This document shows, piece by piece, positions 1-7,499 of a DNA stretch of 13,773 bases. The notes below the pieces were generated by a model that did not search any database, was not told the DNA's origin, and saw only the letters and a program-made list of their open reading frames with translations. Origin of the DNA: Actinomycetota bacterium (lineage in GTDB: Bacteria; Actinomycetota; Acidimicrobiia; Acidimicrobiales; Ilumatobacteraceae). The translations under genes and the position numbers were made by a program. Positions within the stretch are counted from its first letter, which is position 1. Each line of letters starts with the position of its first letter. Location of the stretch: the NCBI GenBank assembly GCA_009923685.1, contig RFTA01000009.1, positions 1-13,773 of the forward strand, in the 5' to 3' direction.

Positions 1-151
1 CCAATTAAGGGCGGGCCGTTTTCTATTGACCGCACTGGCGTTCAATCTTCTCTTCCGTTTTCAAGGAGCATTCACTTCGGGCACTCAACGAGCCAAGCCC
101 GTCAACCATGCCCCACCGTAAATTGGTGGCGCACCCCTGTTCGGAGTGCGG
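1..151 (-). other. Probable leader of an rRNA operon (transcribed leftward)
   Basis: The minus strand after the predicted start forms three hairpins. The first is 150-130, an 8-bp stem that pairs fully only on the minus strand because position 145/135 is a U-G wobble there and a C-A mismatch on the plus strand. The second is 129-113, CCACC/GGTGG with a 7-base loop. The third is 101-78, CGGGC/GCCCG with an inner CTC/GAG. A boxA-like element follows at 70-57. This arrangement resembles mycobacterial rrn leaders, where a hairpin precedes a TTTGAGAACTC-type boxA and 16S begins roughly 100-200 bases later. Mature 16S sequence is not in the window, so the identity of the downstream RNA is inferred. 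Confidence 0.5.
57..70 (-). promoter_or_regulatory. boxA-like antitermination element
   Basis: The minus strand reads TGCTCCTTGAAAAC, close to the boxA motifs of rRNA leaders (E. coli TGCTCTTTAACA; mycobacteria TGTTGTTTGAGAAC). In rRNA operons this RNA element binds NusB-S10 and prevents Rho-dependent termination. It sits about 85 bases downstream of the predicted promoter start and after three hairpins, the expected position in a leader. The motif is short, so alone it would be weak evidence; the context carries the call. Confidence 0.5.
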
Positions 152-157
152 GGAGCA

Positions 158-187
158 ATACTAGCCATCAACTCCTTGAGTTATCAA
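158..187 (-). promoter_or_regulatory. Probable rRNA-operon-type promoter
   Basis: On the minus strand a -35 hexamer TTGATA (187-182) is followed after 18 bases by a -10 hexamer TAGTAT (163-158). The bases just after the -10 are GC-rich (TGCTCCCCGC), which is the kind of discriminator seen at growth-regulated stable-RNA promoters. Transcription would start near 151 and run left, out of the window. No protein gene lies on this strand between here and position 1, and hairpins plus a boxA-like element follow, which fits an rRNA leader. Matches to consensus are 5/6 and 4/6. That this is a promoter is inference from the sequence; no start-site data are available. Confidence 0.5.
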
Positions 188-317
188 CCTTCTGGACAAA
201 CAAACCCAAGAAAATGGCGCAATTTAGTGGTCTTTTTCACGAGTAACCAGTTTGGGCCCCCGCTATGCCATATTTTCCAATACTGGCAAGGGTTTGGCGA
301 AAAACTAGGGTTCGTGT

Positions 318-1523
318 GTGGCTGAAGTTTCATTCAATCCGTTTGATCCTGAATTTCGCAAAAATCCTTACCCTTTTTACGACAAGTTGCGCGAACTCGA
401 CCCTGTTCATTTCACGCCGCTAGGTTTCGTCGTGTTAACACGCTACGACGATGTCGTCAACACGTTACGCAACAACGATTTCAGTCGTGACATCGAACTT
501 AATGCGAATTTACCAGAGACACCAACGCGAAAATTCAGACGTGAAAACGAACGCAGTAAATCAATTCTCAATCTTGACCCGCCAGACCACACTCGCCTGA
601 GACGTTTGGTTTCGAAATCTTTTACACCGAGCGCAATCGAAAAACTTCGCCCCAGAATTCAGCAACTCGTCGATAGTGCGCTAGAAAATGCAAAAAAGAC
701 AGGCCGCTTGGAGCTCGTCGAAGAGTTGGCGTTTCCCGTGCCGTTTCAGGTGATCTCTGATCTGCTGGCCATGCCTACAGATCGAGCCGAAGAACTTCGT
801 GAATGGTCGCAGATAATTACGGCAACTCTTGAACCAACCACCGGTGTTGAAGATCTTGAAAAAGGACAGATCGCAATCGGAAAAATGCGACCCTACCTCG
901 AAGAAGTCATAGCCCACCGTCGCCAAAATTTGGGCGACGACATGCTCTCATCTTTGATCAGCGTCGAAGAACAAGGAGAAAAACTCAACAATGACGAACT
1001 GATGTCGTTTGTAATTTTGCTGTATATCGCTGGTCACGAAACAACCGTCAATCTCATCGGTAATTCTGTGCATGCTTTGTTGACCCACCCAGAGCAACTG
1101 GCCGTCATGCGCAAAAATGGCTGCACCCAAAACATGATCGACGAACTACTGCGCTTCAATGGACCCGTGCAACATACAATTCGCACGCCACTTGTCGATG
1201 TCGCGATTCGCGTCGGTGACGACGATGTAGAAATCAAAAAAGGCTCACTTGTTTTGGCTAGTTTGGGCGCCGGCAATCACGACCCAAACGTGTTTAATAA
1301 CCCACACTCACTTGACCTCGGGCGCCCCAACTCAAATAGACATCTGGCTTTCAGTGGTGGCGTGCACTACTGCCTTGGGGCATCATTGGCCAAACTAGAA
1401 ACTGAAATAAGTGTCGGCACTCTTGTTCGTGAGTTCAAAAACATCGAAATTGACGCAACGCCCGAGTGGCGCGACCGTCTGACGATTCGCGGGGTCAGCA
1501 AATTTGAACTAGCAGTTAAATAG
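318..1523 (+). CDS. Cytochrome P450, soluble bacterial class
   Basis: A 401-residue soluble haem monooxygenase, the usual length for bacterial class I P450s; there is no membrane anchor. Visible family motifs are the C-helix region DPPDHTRLRRLV (88-99), the I-helix oxygen-activation motif AGHETT (238-243), the K-helix ExxR as E276-LL-R279, and the haem-binding loop FSGGVHYCLG (345-354) with C352 as the thiolate ligand. The canonical loop begins FGxGxHxC; here the second position is Ser. It would need ferredoxin and a reductase, and none is encoded nearby, so the substrate and redox partners cannot be told. The start is GTG at 318, with AGGG (307-310) placed 7 bases upstream; a TAGGGT at 306-311 could instead be a -10. 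The gene is alone on this strand, divergent from the probable rRNA promoter and convergent with tyrS, the two stop codons touching. Confidence 0.96.
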   Translation: MAEVSFNPFDPEFRKNPYPFYDKLRELDPVHFTPLGFVVLTRYDDVVNTLRNNDFSRDIELNANLPETPTRKFRRENERSKSILNLDPPDHTRLRRLVSKSFTPSAIEKLRPRIQQLVDSALENAKKTGRLELVEELAFPVPFQVISDLLAMPTDRAEELREWSQIITATLEPTTGVEDLEKGQIAIGKMRPYLEEVIAHRRQNLGDDMLSSLISVEEQGEKLNNDELMSFVILLYIAGHETTVNLIGNSVHALLTHPEQLAVMRKNGCTQNMIDELLRFNGPVQHTIRTPLVDVAIRVGDDDVEIKKGSLVLASLGAGNHDPNVFNNPHSLDLGRPNSNRHLAFSGGVHYCLGASLAKLETEISVGTLVREFKNIEIDATPEWRDRLTIRGVSKFELAVK

Positions 1524-2801
1524 CTAGCCCTTGATATCTACGAGGTGATAACTCGTTTTGCCTTTGCGCAGCAACATCCATCGATTGTGTAACAACGAGA
1601 TTTTTGACAAATTAGTTTGATCATCAACTTGCTCGCCGTTTGCGCGCACACTTCGTTGAGTCAGCAACCGTCGCGCTTCGCTGTTAGAAGACGCGAGTTT
1701 GGTTTCGACCAACACCGCAACAGCATCACCGAGAGCCGCTGAACCCATCTGCGTGACGGCAACTTCGCTGGCGATTAGGTGCAAAGTCGCCGGCGTAGCC
1801 GACATCGGGTTGGCGCCAAACAAAACGGCGGCTGCCTCTTCGGCGGCCTCGGCCGCCTCTTCGCCGTGAACCAACGCAGTCAACTCTCGGGCCAAACTTC
1901 GTTGTCCGATTCGTGCTTCGGGGCTGCGCTGTTGCTCGGCAACAATTTCTTTGATCACTTCAATCGGATGCAAAGAGAATTGCAACAGCATCTTTTCAAT
2001 ATCGGCATCGGCGATTTGCACAAAATATTGCCGAAACTGATATGGCGAAGTGCGACGGGCGTCGAGCCAAATTGCACCATCTGCTGTTTTACCAAATTTT
2101 GTGCCATCTGCTCGCGTCACAAGTGGCCAAGTCAAACCATAAGCAGAACGACCAAGTTTTTTGCGAATCAGATCGATGCCGGCGGTGATATTGCCCCACT
2201 GATCTGATCCACCCATTTGCATTTCGCAGTCATGGTGCTCGGCCAAATGACGAAAATCATTAGCCTGCAAAAGCATGTAACTGAACTCGGTATACGAAAG
2301 ACCATTGGCGTCTGCGATCCGGCTTTTAACCGAATCTTTAGCCAGCATCTGATTGACAGTGATGTGTTTGCCAACATCGCGCAAAAAGTCGAGCATCGAA
2401 AACTTTCGGGTCCAGTCTGCGTTGTCGACGAGCGTTGCCTGCGTCGGACCTTTTTCAAAATCAAGAATGCGCTCAAGTTGACGCTTGATGTTTTGCACAT
2501 TGTGATGCAATGTCTCGGCGTCGAGCAGATTGCGCTCTTCGCTTCGCCCCGAAGGATCGCCAACCATGCCCGTTGCGCCACCCGCGAGGGTGAAAGGACG
2601 ATGACCGAGAAGTTGCAGTCTTCGCAGCGTGATTTGTCCCAACAAGTGACCGATGTGCAATGAATCAGCAGTTGGGTCAAAGCCAACATAAACGCCGAGC
2701 GACGAATTGGTCGCTCTTTGAGTGATGGCCGCGCGGTCAGTGCTGTCGTGAATTAAACCGCGAGCACCGAATTCTTTGACAAAATCTTGCGTTACGACCA
2801 C
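1524..2801 (-). CDS. tyrS: Tyrosyl-tRNA synthetase
   Basis: A cytoplasmic class I aminoacyl-tRNA synthetase of 425 residues that activates tyrosine with ATP and charges tRNA-Tyr. The Rossmann catalytic domain carries YVGFDPTADSLHIGH (HIGH at 49-52), YTEFSYMLLQ (170-179), MGGSDQWGN (196-204) and the KMSKS-loop equivalent KFGKT (235-239), a common TyrRS variant. An S4 RNA-binding domain occupies the C-terminus from about 358. A short Glu/Ala-rich stretch lies near residue 318. The start is GTG at 2801, 17 bases after the argH stop; the upstream GCGGGT is too close to be a good ribosome site. Position and spacing suggest read-through from the arginine operon. Its stop codon abuts the stop of the convergent P450 with no bases between, leaving no room for a terminator. 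Confidence 0.97.
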   Translation of the reverse strand: MVVTQDFVKEFGARGLIHDSTDRAAITQRATNSSLGVYVGFDPTADSLHIGHLLGQITLRRLQLLGHRPFTLAGGATGMVGDPSGRSEERNLLDAETLHHNVQNIKRQLERILDFEKGPTQATLVDNADWTRKFSMLDFLRDVGKHITVNQMLAKDSVKSRIADANGLSYTEFSYMLLQANDFRHLAEHHDCEMQMGGSDQWGNITAGIDLIRKKLGRSAYGLTWPLVTRADGTKFGKTADGAIWLDARRTSPYQFRQYFVQIADADIEKMLLQFSLHPIEVIKEIVAEQQRSPEARIGQRSLARELTALVHGEEAAEAAEEAAAVLFGANPMSATPATLHLIASEVAVTQMGSAALGDAVAVLVETKLASSNSEARRLLTQRSVRANGEQVDDQTNLSKISLLHNRWMLLRKGKTSYHLVDIKG

Positions 2802-2818
2802 ACCCGCAATATTAGGCG

Positions 2819-4234
2819 TTAGCGAGAGTTGATTAGTGCCGCAATTCGAGTGCGCAGAACAGTTAACGCCGCACCAAGTTCTGCACTTTGAGCGACGGCC
2901 GGCACTGGTCCACTACCACCTTGAGTTGTGCGACGCGAGACCCCGACGCCCGGCTGCAAAAGTTCGGCAGCGCTCTTGCCGAGTTCGTCATCTGCCTCGA
3001 CAAGTTTCGCGAGGCTGACCGAGTCGCGAATCGACTTGCTTACGAGTGCCCCGACGCGAGCGTGCGCTTGTCTAAATGGCATGCCCTTAGCTACGAGCCA
3101 CTCAGCCAAATCTGTAGCACCGAGCAATTGTGCGTCGGCGGCCGACTTCATCGCATCGGTGTTGAATTTTGCAGTCGCGATCATTCCACCAAGTGCTTGA
3201 AGCGCGAGCGAAACTTGATCGACCGAATCAAATAAAGGCTCTTTGTCTTCTTGCAAGTCACGATTGTACGCAAGTGGCATTGCCTTAAGCGTGGCCAACA
3301 GACCGGTCAAGTTGCCGATCAGGCGACCTGACTTGCCGCGTGCAAGTTCAGCGATGTCAGCATTCTTTTTTTGCGGCAACATCGACGAACCAGTTGCATA
3401 AGCATCATCCAGAACAGCAAAACCAAACTCTTGTGTCGTCCACAACACCCACTCTTCACCAAGTCGCGACAGATGCACCCCGATCAAAGCGATGTCGAAC
3501 AATGCTTCAGCCACAAAGTCTCGATCTGAAACTGCGTCGAGCGAATTATTGAAACGTCGAGAAAAACCAAGTTCTCTTGCAACAAAGTCTGCGTCAAGTG
3601 GCAAAGACGAACCCGCCAGCGCACCAGCACCAAGCGGTGAAACATCGAGTCGCTCGATTGTTTGTGTTAGACGATCGAGATCACGCATCAATGCCCATGT
3701 GTGCGCGGCAAAGTGATGCGCTAATAAAACTGGTTGCGCTCGTTGCATATGCGTATAACCAGGCAGGTAGTCACCGGCAGCACCCCAACCAGATTCAGTG
3801 GCTCGGGTCGACAAGACATCGCACAAATCAAGAGTCAGTTTTGCAACATGCGCAAGTTCACGCTTGCACCACAATCTGAGGGCCGTTGCGACTTGATCGT
3901 TACGACTGCGGCCAGTATGCAACTTTGCGCCAGTGTCCCCCGCTAGTTGGGTTACGCGACGCTCAATGGCCGTGTGAATGTCTTCGTCGCTGGCGACAAA
4001 TTCAAATTTTCCACTCGACATCTCTGTAGCGACAGTATTCAAAGCCAGAATAATTTTTTCGCTTTCGGCAACTGAAATAATTTCTGCATGAGCCAAACCT
4101 CGAACATGGGCAATTGAACCGGTTATATCGTCACGCCATAATCTCTTGTCGAACGACAAACTTTGGGTGAACTTCAATAACGCATCGGCGGGACTTGAAT
4201 CAAAACGACCATGCCAAAGTGGTTGATCAGTCAT
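2819..4234 (-). CDS. argH: Argininosuccinate lyase
   Basis: The last enzyme of arginine synthesis, splitting argininosuccinate into arginine and fumarate; a member of the fumarase/aspartase superfamily, 471 residues, usual length. Motifs seen are TGRSRNDQVATALRLW (107-122), PGYTHMQRAQPV (158-169) with the catalytic His162, and the superfamily signature loop GSSMLPQKKN (282-291) with the catalytic serine. The residue after this loop is Ala292, where Pro is normal (KKNPD). The chosen start is the ATG at 4234, which overlaps the argR end by 8 bases and gives the expected MTDQPLWHGRF N-terminus. A start at 4327 would add 31 residues lying inside argR and has no family support. argG, whose product makes the substrate, normally lies just upstream but is absent here. 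Confidence 0.97.
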   Translation of the reverse strand: MTDQPLWHGRFDSSPADALLKFTQSLSFDKRLWRDDITGSIAHVRGLAHAEIISVAESEKIILALNTVATEMSSGKFEFVASDEDIHTAIERRVTQLAGDTGAKLHTGRSRNDQVATALRLWCKRELAHVAKLTLDLCDVLSTRATESGWGAAGDYLPGYTHMQRAQPVLLAHHFAAHTWALMRDLDRLTQTIERLDVSPLGAGALAGSSLPLDADFVARELGFSRRFNNSLDAVSDRDFVAEALFDIALIGVHLSRLGEEWVLWTTQEFGFAVLDDAYATGSSMLPQKKNADIAELARGKSGRLIGNLTGLLATLKAMPLAYNRDLQEDKEPLFDSVDQVSLALQALGGMIATAKFNTDAMKSAADAQLLGATDLAEWLVAKGMPFRQAHARVGALVSKSIRDSVSLAKLVEADDELGKSAAELLQPGVGVSRRTTQGGSGPVPAVAQSAELGAALTVLRTRIAALINSR

Positions 4235-4700
4235 TGTCGACACCTGCAAGTTGTTTGATGTCTCTGGCGAGTCGTTTCGCCGAATAATTAGAGTTGGCCA
4301 CGCACAACATTGTGTCATCGCCAGCAACCGTGCCGAGTAGACCTTGCAATCGTGATCGATCCAGCGCCGAGGCCACTACATGAGCACAACCCGGTGGCGT
4401 GCGCACGACAACAATCGGTTCGTTGAACTGAACATCGGCAACCCACTCGGCTAGTACTCGCTTTAGTTGATCTGGTGGAGAGAGACGGTCTGGTTCGAAC
4501 TCTGGCAACGCATAGGTGGTCTCGCCCGTTGCCGTGCGAACCTTGACCGCCCCCAGATCTTCGAGATCACGCGAAACTGTCGCCTGCGTAGCTTTGATTC
4601 CTTTCTTTTTGAGCAACTCGCGCAACATTGGTTGGCTCGTGACTTTTTGCGAGCCCACAATTTTGGCGATCAATTGTTGGCGCTGAACTTTCGAACTCAT
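4227..4700 (-). CDS. argR: Arginine repressor ArgR
   Basis: A 157-residue hexameric transcription regulator that binds ARG-box operators when arginine is bound. The N-terminal winged helix contains ATQATVSRDL (37-46), the recognition-helix signature. The C-terminal oligomerisation and arginine-binding domain contains PPGCAHVVASALD (102-114) and GTVAGDDT (123-130), whose aspartates contact arginine in the family. The ATG start forms an ATGA overlap with the argF stop, and the end overlaps argH by 8 bases, so it is translated within the operon. A pair of ARG-box-like palindromes lies in front of argC, so autoregulation of argCBDFRH is likely. Low-level shared expression with the enzymes it controls follows from the layout, but is inference. 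Confidence 0.97.
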   Translation of the reverse strand: MSSKVQRQQLIAKIVGSQKVTSQPMLRELLKKKGIKATQATVSRDLEDLGAVKVRTATGETTYALPEFEPDRLSPPDQLKRVLAEWVADVQFNEPIVVVRTPPGCAHVVASALDRSRLQGLLGTVAGDDTMLCVANSNYSAKRLARDIKQLAGVDND

Positions 4701-5605
4701 ATCGTGACCCCCATTAGGTGTGCGAGCACGCCTCTTGCGGCATGCATTCTGTTGTGTGCTTGCGAAACCACACGACTCTGTGATCCATCGATTACCTCGG
4801 CGGTGACCTCAATTTCTCGATGAGCAGGAAGACAATGCATAAAAATCGCACCGCCATCTGCGACAGCCATCACACTGGCGTCGACTCTGAAATTTGCGAA
4901 GTCGATCATCCGCTTTGCAGTTTCAGATTCTTGTCCCATTGATACGAAAACATCTGTATGCACTGCGTGAGCACCAATAGCCGCTACCTGCGCCGAAGAG
5001 TGTTGCTCTACCGACGCCGCACCCAATTTTGAGATTCGATTCAGTTCGTTGTCGTCAGCACCATAACCCTTGGGGCACCCCATACGAACATGCATGCCCT
5101 CAAGAGCACACGCTTCAACAAGTGATCTGGCCACATTGTTGTAGTCGCCGATCCACGCCACGGTTTTTTTTGTTAGATCACCCAATTCTTGTCGCATCGT
5201 CAGAACATCAGCGATTGCCTGCAATGGGTGCGACTGTTCGCTAAGCATATTGATAATCGGCACGCTCGAAACTCTCGCCATTCGCTGCAATACAGAATGC
5301 GCAAATACTCGAGCCGCAATCACATGGTGATAGCCAGCCATTATTCGCGTCACATCTTCAACCGTCTCGCGTTCATCAAATCCGACTTCTTCGCCGCGCG
5401 TGAATATTGGGTGACCACCGAGTTGCACGACGGCCATCTCCATGCTGTGACGGGTTCGATTCGATGGCTTTTCAAAAATTAGCGCCACGCCTTTGTCGGC
5501 AAGTGGCCGCCCAAGTTTTGAGATTTCGGCCTGTGCGAGCGTCAATACTGCATTCAAGTCGCGTGCTGTGAGGTCTGTGACATCGAGAAAATGCCGAACG
5601 CTCAT
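4697..5605 (-). CDS. argF: Ornithine carbamoyltransferase
   Basis: Transfers carbamoyl phosphate to ornithine to give citrulline; 302 residues, full length. The carbamoyl-phosphate motif reads SNRTR (48-52), with Asn where STRTR is most common. HPLQ is at 126-129, the ornithine-side loop VSMGQE at 221-226 (the SMG motif), and HCLPAHR at 257-263 with the active-site Cys258. The terminal helix motif is HNRMHA (284-289), where ENRLHA is more usual. These features separate it from aspartate carbamoyltransferase. It starts with ATG in an ATGA overlap with argD and ends in an ATGA overlap with argR, so it belongs to the same messenger. A run of eight T (5164-5171) codes for Lys-Lys and the frame is intact. 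Anabolic rather than catabolic use is inferred from the operon. Confidence 0.96.
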   Translation of the reverse strand: MSVRHFLDVTDLTARDLNAVLTLAQAEISKLGRPLADKGVALIFEKPSNRTRHSMEMAVVQLGGHPIFTRGEEVGFDERETVEDVTRIMAGYHHVIAARVFAHSVLQRMARVSSVPIINMLSEQSHPLQAIADVLTMRQELGDLTKKTVAWIGDYNNVARSLVEACALEGMHVRMGCPKGYGADDNELNRISKLGAASVEQHSSAQVAAIGAHAVHTDVFVSMGQESETAKRMIDFANFRVDASVMAVADGGAIFMHCLPAHREIEVTAEVIDGSQSRVVSQAHNRMHAARGVLAHLMGVTI

Positions 5606-6603
5606 AAAACCTGCTTCATTATCGCGACCGCTTCGTCAATCTCTTCTGAACTCAAGTTAAACGGCGGCGCCAAACGCAACGCGTGGCTTGTGACACCGTT
5701 GACAACCAAGCCGAGTTCAAGCAATTGTGAAGCTACTTTTTTGGCATCAAATTCACGTTTCAACTCTGCAGCCAGCAACAAACCTCGACCGCGCACATCG
5801 ACCACGCCACCAATAGTTCGAAGTTTTGCCGTTAGCTCATCACTTTTTTGCTGCACGACCTCGGGCGCATTCATGTCGATCATCAGTTGCATGGTCGCGC
5901 GAGCCGCGGCGGTAGCAAGCGCCGTGCCGCTATAAGTGCTGCCGTGGTCACCAGGTTTAAACACGCTCGCGACTTGTTGACTCGCCCACAGCGCACCGAT
6001 CGGCATGCCGTTGCCCATCGCTTTAGCCAACATCACGACATCTGGTTTGATGTTTGCATGTTCGAACCCAAACCACTCGCCAGTTCTCGCAAAACCTGTT
6101 TGCACTTCGTCAATCATCAACAAGATGCCTCGGTCGGTGCACATCTTTCGTGCTGCTTGCAGATATTCAACCGAGGCTGGCACAACGCCACCCTCGCCCT
6201 GAATTGTCTCAAGCAAAACTGCAGTGACTGTTTCATCAAGTGCCGACTCGAGTGATGCGATGTCATTAAATACGACATGACGAAAACCTTCGGGCATCGG
6301 CGCAAATGGCTCGTGCTTTTCGGGCTGACCAGTTGCCGCTAACGCCGCGAGTGTTCGACCATGAAAACTGCCTAGTGCGCTGACCACGACATGTTTGCCA
6401 CGCCCGCCAAATTTGCGCGCCAATTTGATGCCGGCTTCATTGGCTTCGGCGCCAGAGTTGCAAAAAAACACTTGTCCGTAGCCGGCAGCTTCGCCACAAG
6501 CCTCGCTAAGCAATTTGTCGACCATCAAGGCTGTTTGTGTCGCAACTGGGTTGGCAAAAAAATTGCTGACATGCAACAAAGTGTTCGAGTCATTAACTCT
6601 CAA
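5602..6603 (-). CDS. argD: Acetylornithine aminotransferase, N-terminally shortened
   Basis: A PLP-dependent class III aminotransferase that makes N-acetylornithine from N-acetylglutamate semialdehyde and glutamate. Core motifs are present: FFCNSGAEANE (46-56) for phosphate binding, FHGRTLA (80-86), DEVQTGFARTG (165-175) with D165 facing the pyridine nitrogen, LAKAMGNGMPIGA (192-204) with K194 as the Schiff-base lysine, STYSGTALA, RGRGLLLAAEL and RLAPP. It has only 333 residues against about 390-400 in the family. The protein begins at the segment NTLLHVSNFF, so roughly the first 60 residues (the Gly/Asp-rich part of the small domain ending in GHAHP) are missing, and I find no trace of them in any frame upstream because argB ends there. 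The only reasonable start is TTG at 6603, giving a TTGA overlap with argB. Whether the enzyme works, or the deletion is a sequencing or assembly artefact, is open. Confidence 0.93.
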   Translation of the reverse strand: MRVNDSNTLLHVSNFFANPVATQTALMVDKLLSEACGEAAGYGQVFFCNSGAEANEAGIKLARKFGGRGKHVVVSALGSFHGRTLAALAATGQPEKHEPFAPMPEGFRHVVFNDIASLESALDETVTAVLLETIQGEGGVVPASVEYLQAARKMCTDRGILLMIDEVQTGFARTGEWFGFEHANIKPDVVMLAKAMGNGMPIGALWASQQVASVFKPGDHGSTYSGTALATAAARATMQLMIDMNAPEVVQQKSDELTAKLRTIGGVVDVRGRGLLLAAELKREFDAKKVASQLLELGLVVNGVTSHALRLAPPFNLSSEEIDEAVAIMKQVL

Positions 6604-7499
6604 CCTTTCGAAACCATCGTGCCGACACCCGCGTCTGTAAAAAGTTCGAGCAACAACACATGCGCGATTCGGCCGTCCAAAATATGCGCCTGAAAGACTC
6701 CGCGCTCAATCGCCGCAACACAACTTTCTATCTTCGGGATCATTCCACCGTCAATCGCTCCAGACTCGAGCAAGGCTCGCAATTGAGAGGTTGTCGCCTG
6801 CCGCAATAATGAAGTTGATTCATCTTTGTTGCTTCGCACACCGGCAATATCGGTCAGATAAATCAGTTTTTGCGCACCAAGAGCTTCGGCTAGAGCACCG
6901 GCCGCAATATCGGCATTGATGTTGTAGGCCTGACCAGACTGATCTGAACCAATTGTTGCCACGACTGGCACCTGCGATTCAGCGAGCATCTTTTTGACAA
7001 TCGTTGCGTCGACTTTGGTTATTTCGCCAACGAAGCCCAACTTTTCATCATGAGGCACAACCATGAACATGTTTGCATCTTGACCCGAAACACCGACTGC
7101 TGGCGCACCGTGTTGATTTATCGCCGAAACCAATTGCGGATTAACTGTGCCGAGAAGCACCATGCTGACTATCTCCATAGTTTCGGCATCAGTGACCCGA
7201 AGTCCATTGTGAAAATCTGGCTTCTTACCCAGTCGCTCCATCATCGCCGAGATTTGTGGTCCGCCGCCGTGCACTACAACTGGTTTGAAACCAACCGCAT
7301 GCAACAAAGCAATATCTTTGGCGAACGCAGCGAGAGCGACTTCGCTCGTGGCACCAGCCAGAGCGTTGCCGCCATATTTGACGACCACGGTTTTGCCAGC
7401 GAATTTTTGAATATACGGCAATGCTTCGATCAACAAGTTTGCAATTTGCGCCGAGTCAGATACTGACTGATCGATTGCTGTTCTTTCTTTTGAGGTCAT
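6600..7499 (-). CDS. argB: Acetylglutamate kinase
   Basis: Phosphorylates N-acetylglutamate, the second step of arginine synthesis; an amino acid kinase family protein of 299 residues. Visible motifs are VVVKYGGNALAG (38-49) with the catalytic Lys41, VVVHGGGPQI (74-83), NGLRVTD (98-104) for substrate binding, YNINAD (192-197) and DGGMIPK (250-256) with the second catalytic Lys256. An N-terminal helix of about 30 residues precedes the kinase fold; such a helix is characteristic of arginine-inhibited kinases, so feedback inhibition is likely. The ATG start gives an ATGA overlap with argC; the stop overlaps the TTG of argD. The C-terminus (LLLELFTDAGVGTMVSKG) is complete, which shows that the missing part of argD is not due to damage in argB. 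Confidence 0.97.
   Translation of the reverse strand: MTSKERTAIDQSVSDSAQIANLLIEALPYIQKFAGKTVVVKYGGNALAGATSEVALAAFAKDIALLHAVGFKPVVVHGGGPQISAMMERLGKKPDFHNGLRVTDAETMEIVSMVLLGTVNPQLVSAINQHGAPAVGVSGQDANMFMVVPHDEKLGFVGEITKVDATIVKKMLAESQVPVVATIGSDQSGQAYNINADIAAGALAEALGAQKLIYLTDIAGVRSNKDESTSLLRQATTSQLRALLESGAIDGGMIPKIESCVAAIERGVFQAHILDGRIAHVLLLELFTDAGVGTMVSKG

Noticed and set aside
214..246. Ten-codon open frame starting at ATG 214, upstream of the P450
   Set aside because: Very short, with no convincing ribosome site and no sign of attenuation structure linked to it.
1842..1857. GC-rich inverted repeat GGCGGCC-TC-GGCCGCC in tyrS
   Set aside because: Explained by alternating Glu and Ala codons in a helical segment of TyrS; a two-base loop is not a plausible hairpin.
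3744..3757. ARG-box-like TGCATATGCGTATA inside argH
   Set aside because: It lies in coding sequence, the second half-site is poor, and there is no promoter or gene start beside it.
4235..4327. Upstream start for argH adding 31 residues
   Set aside because: The added residues lie inside argR, have no resemblance to the family N-terminus, and the ATG at 4234 gives the expected start.
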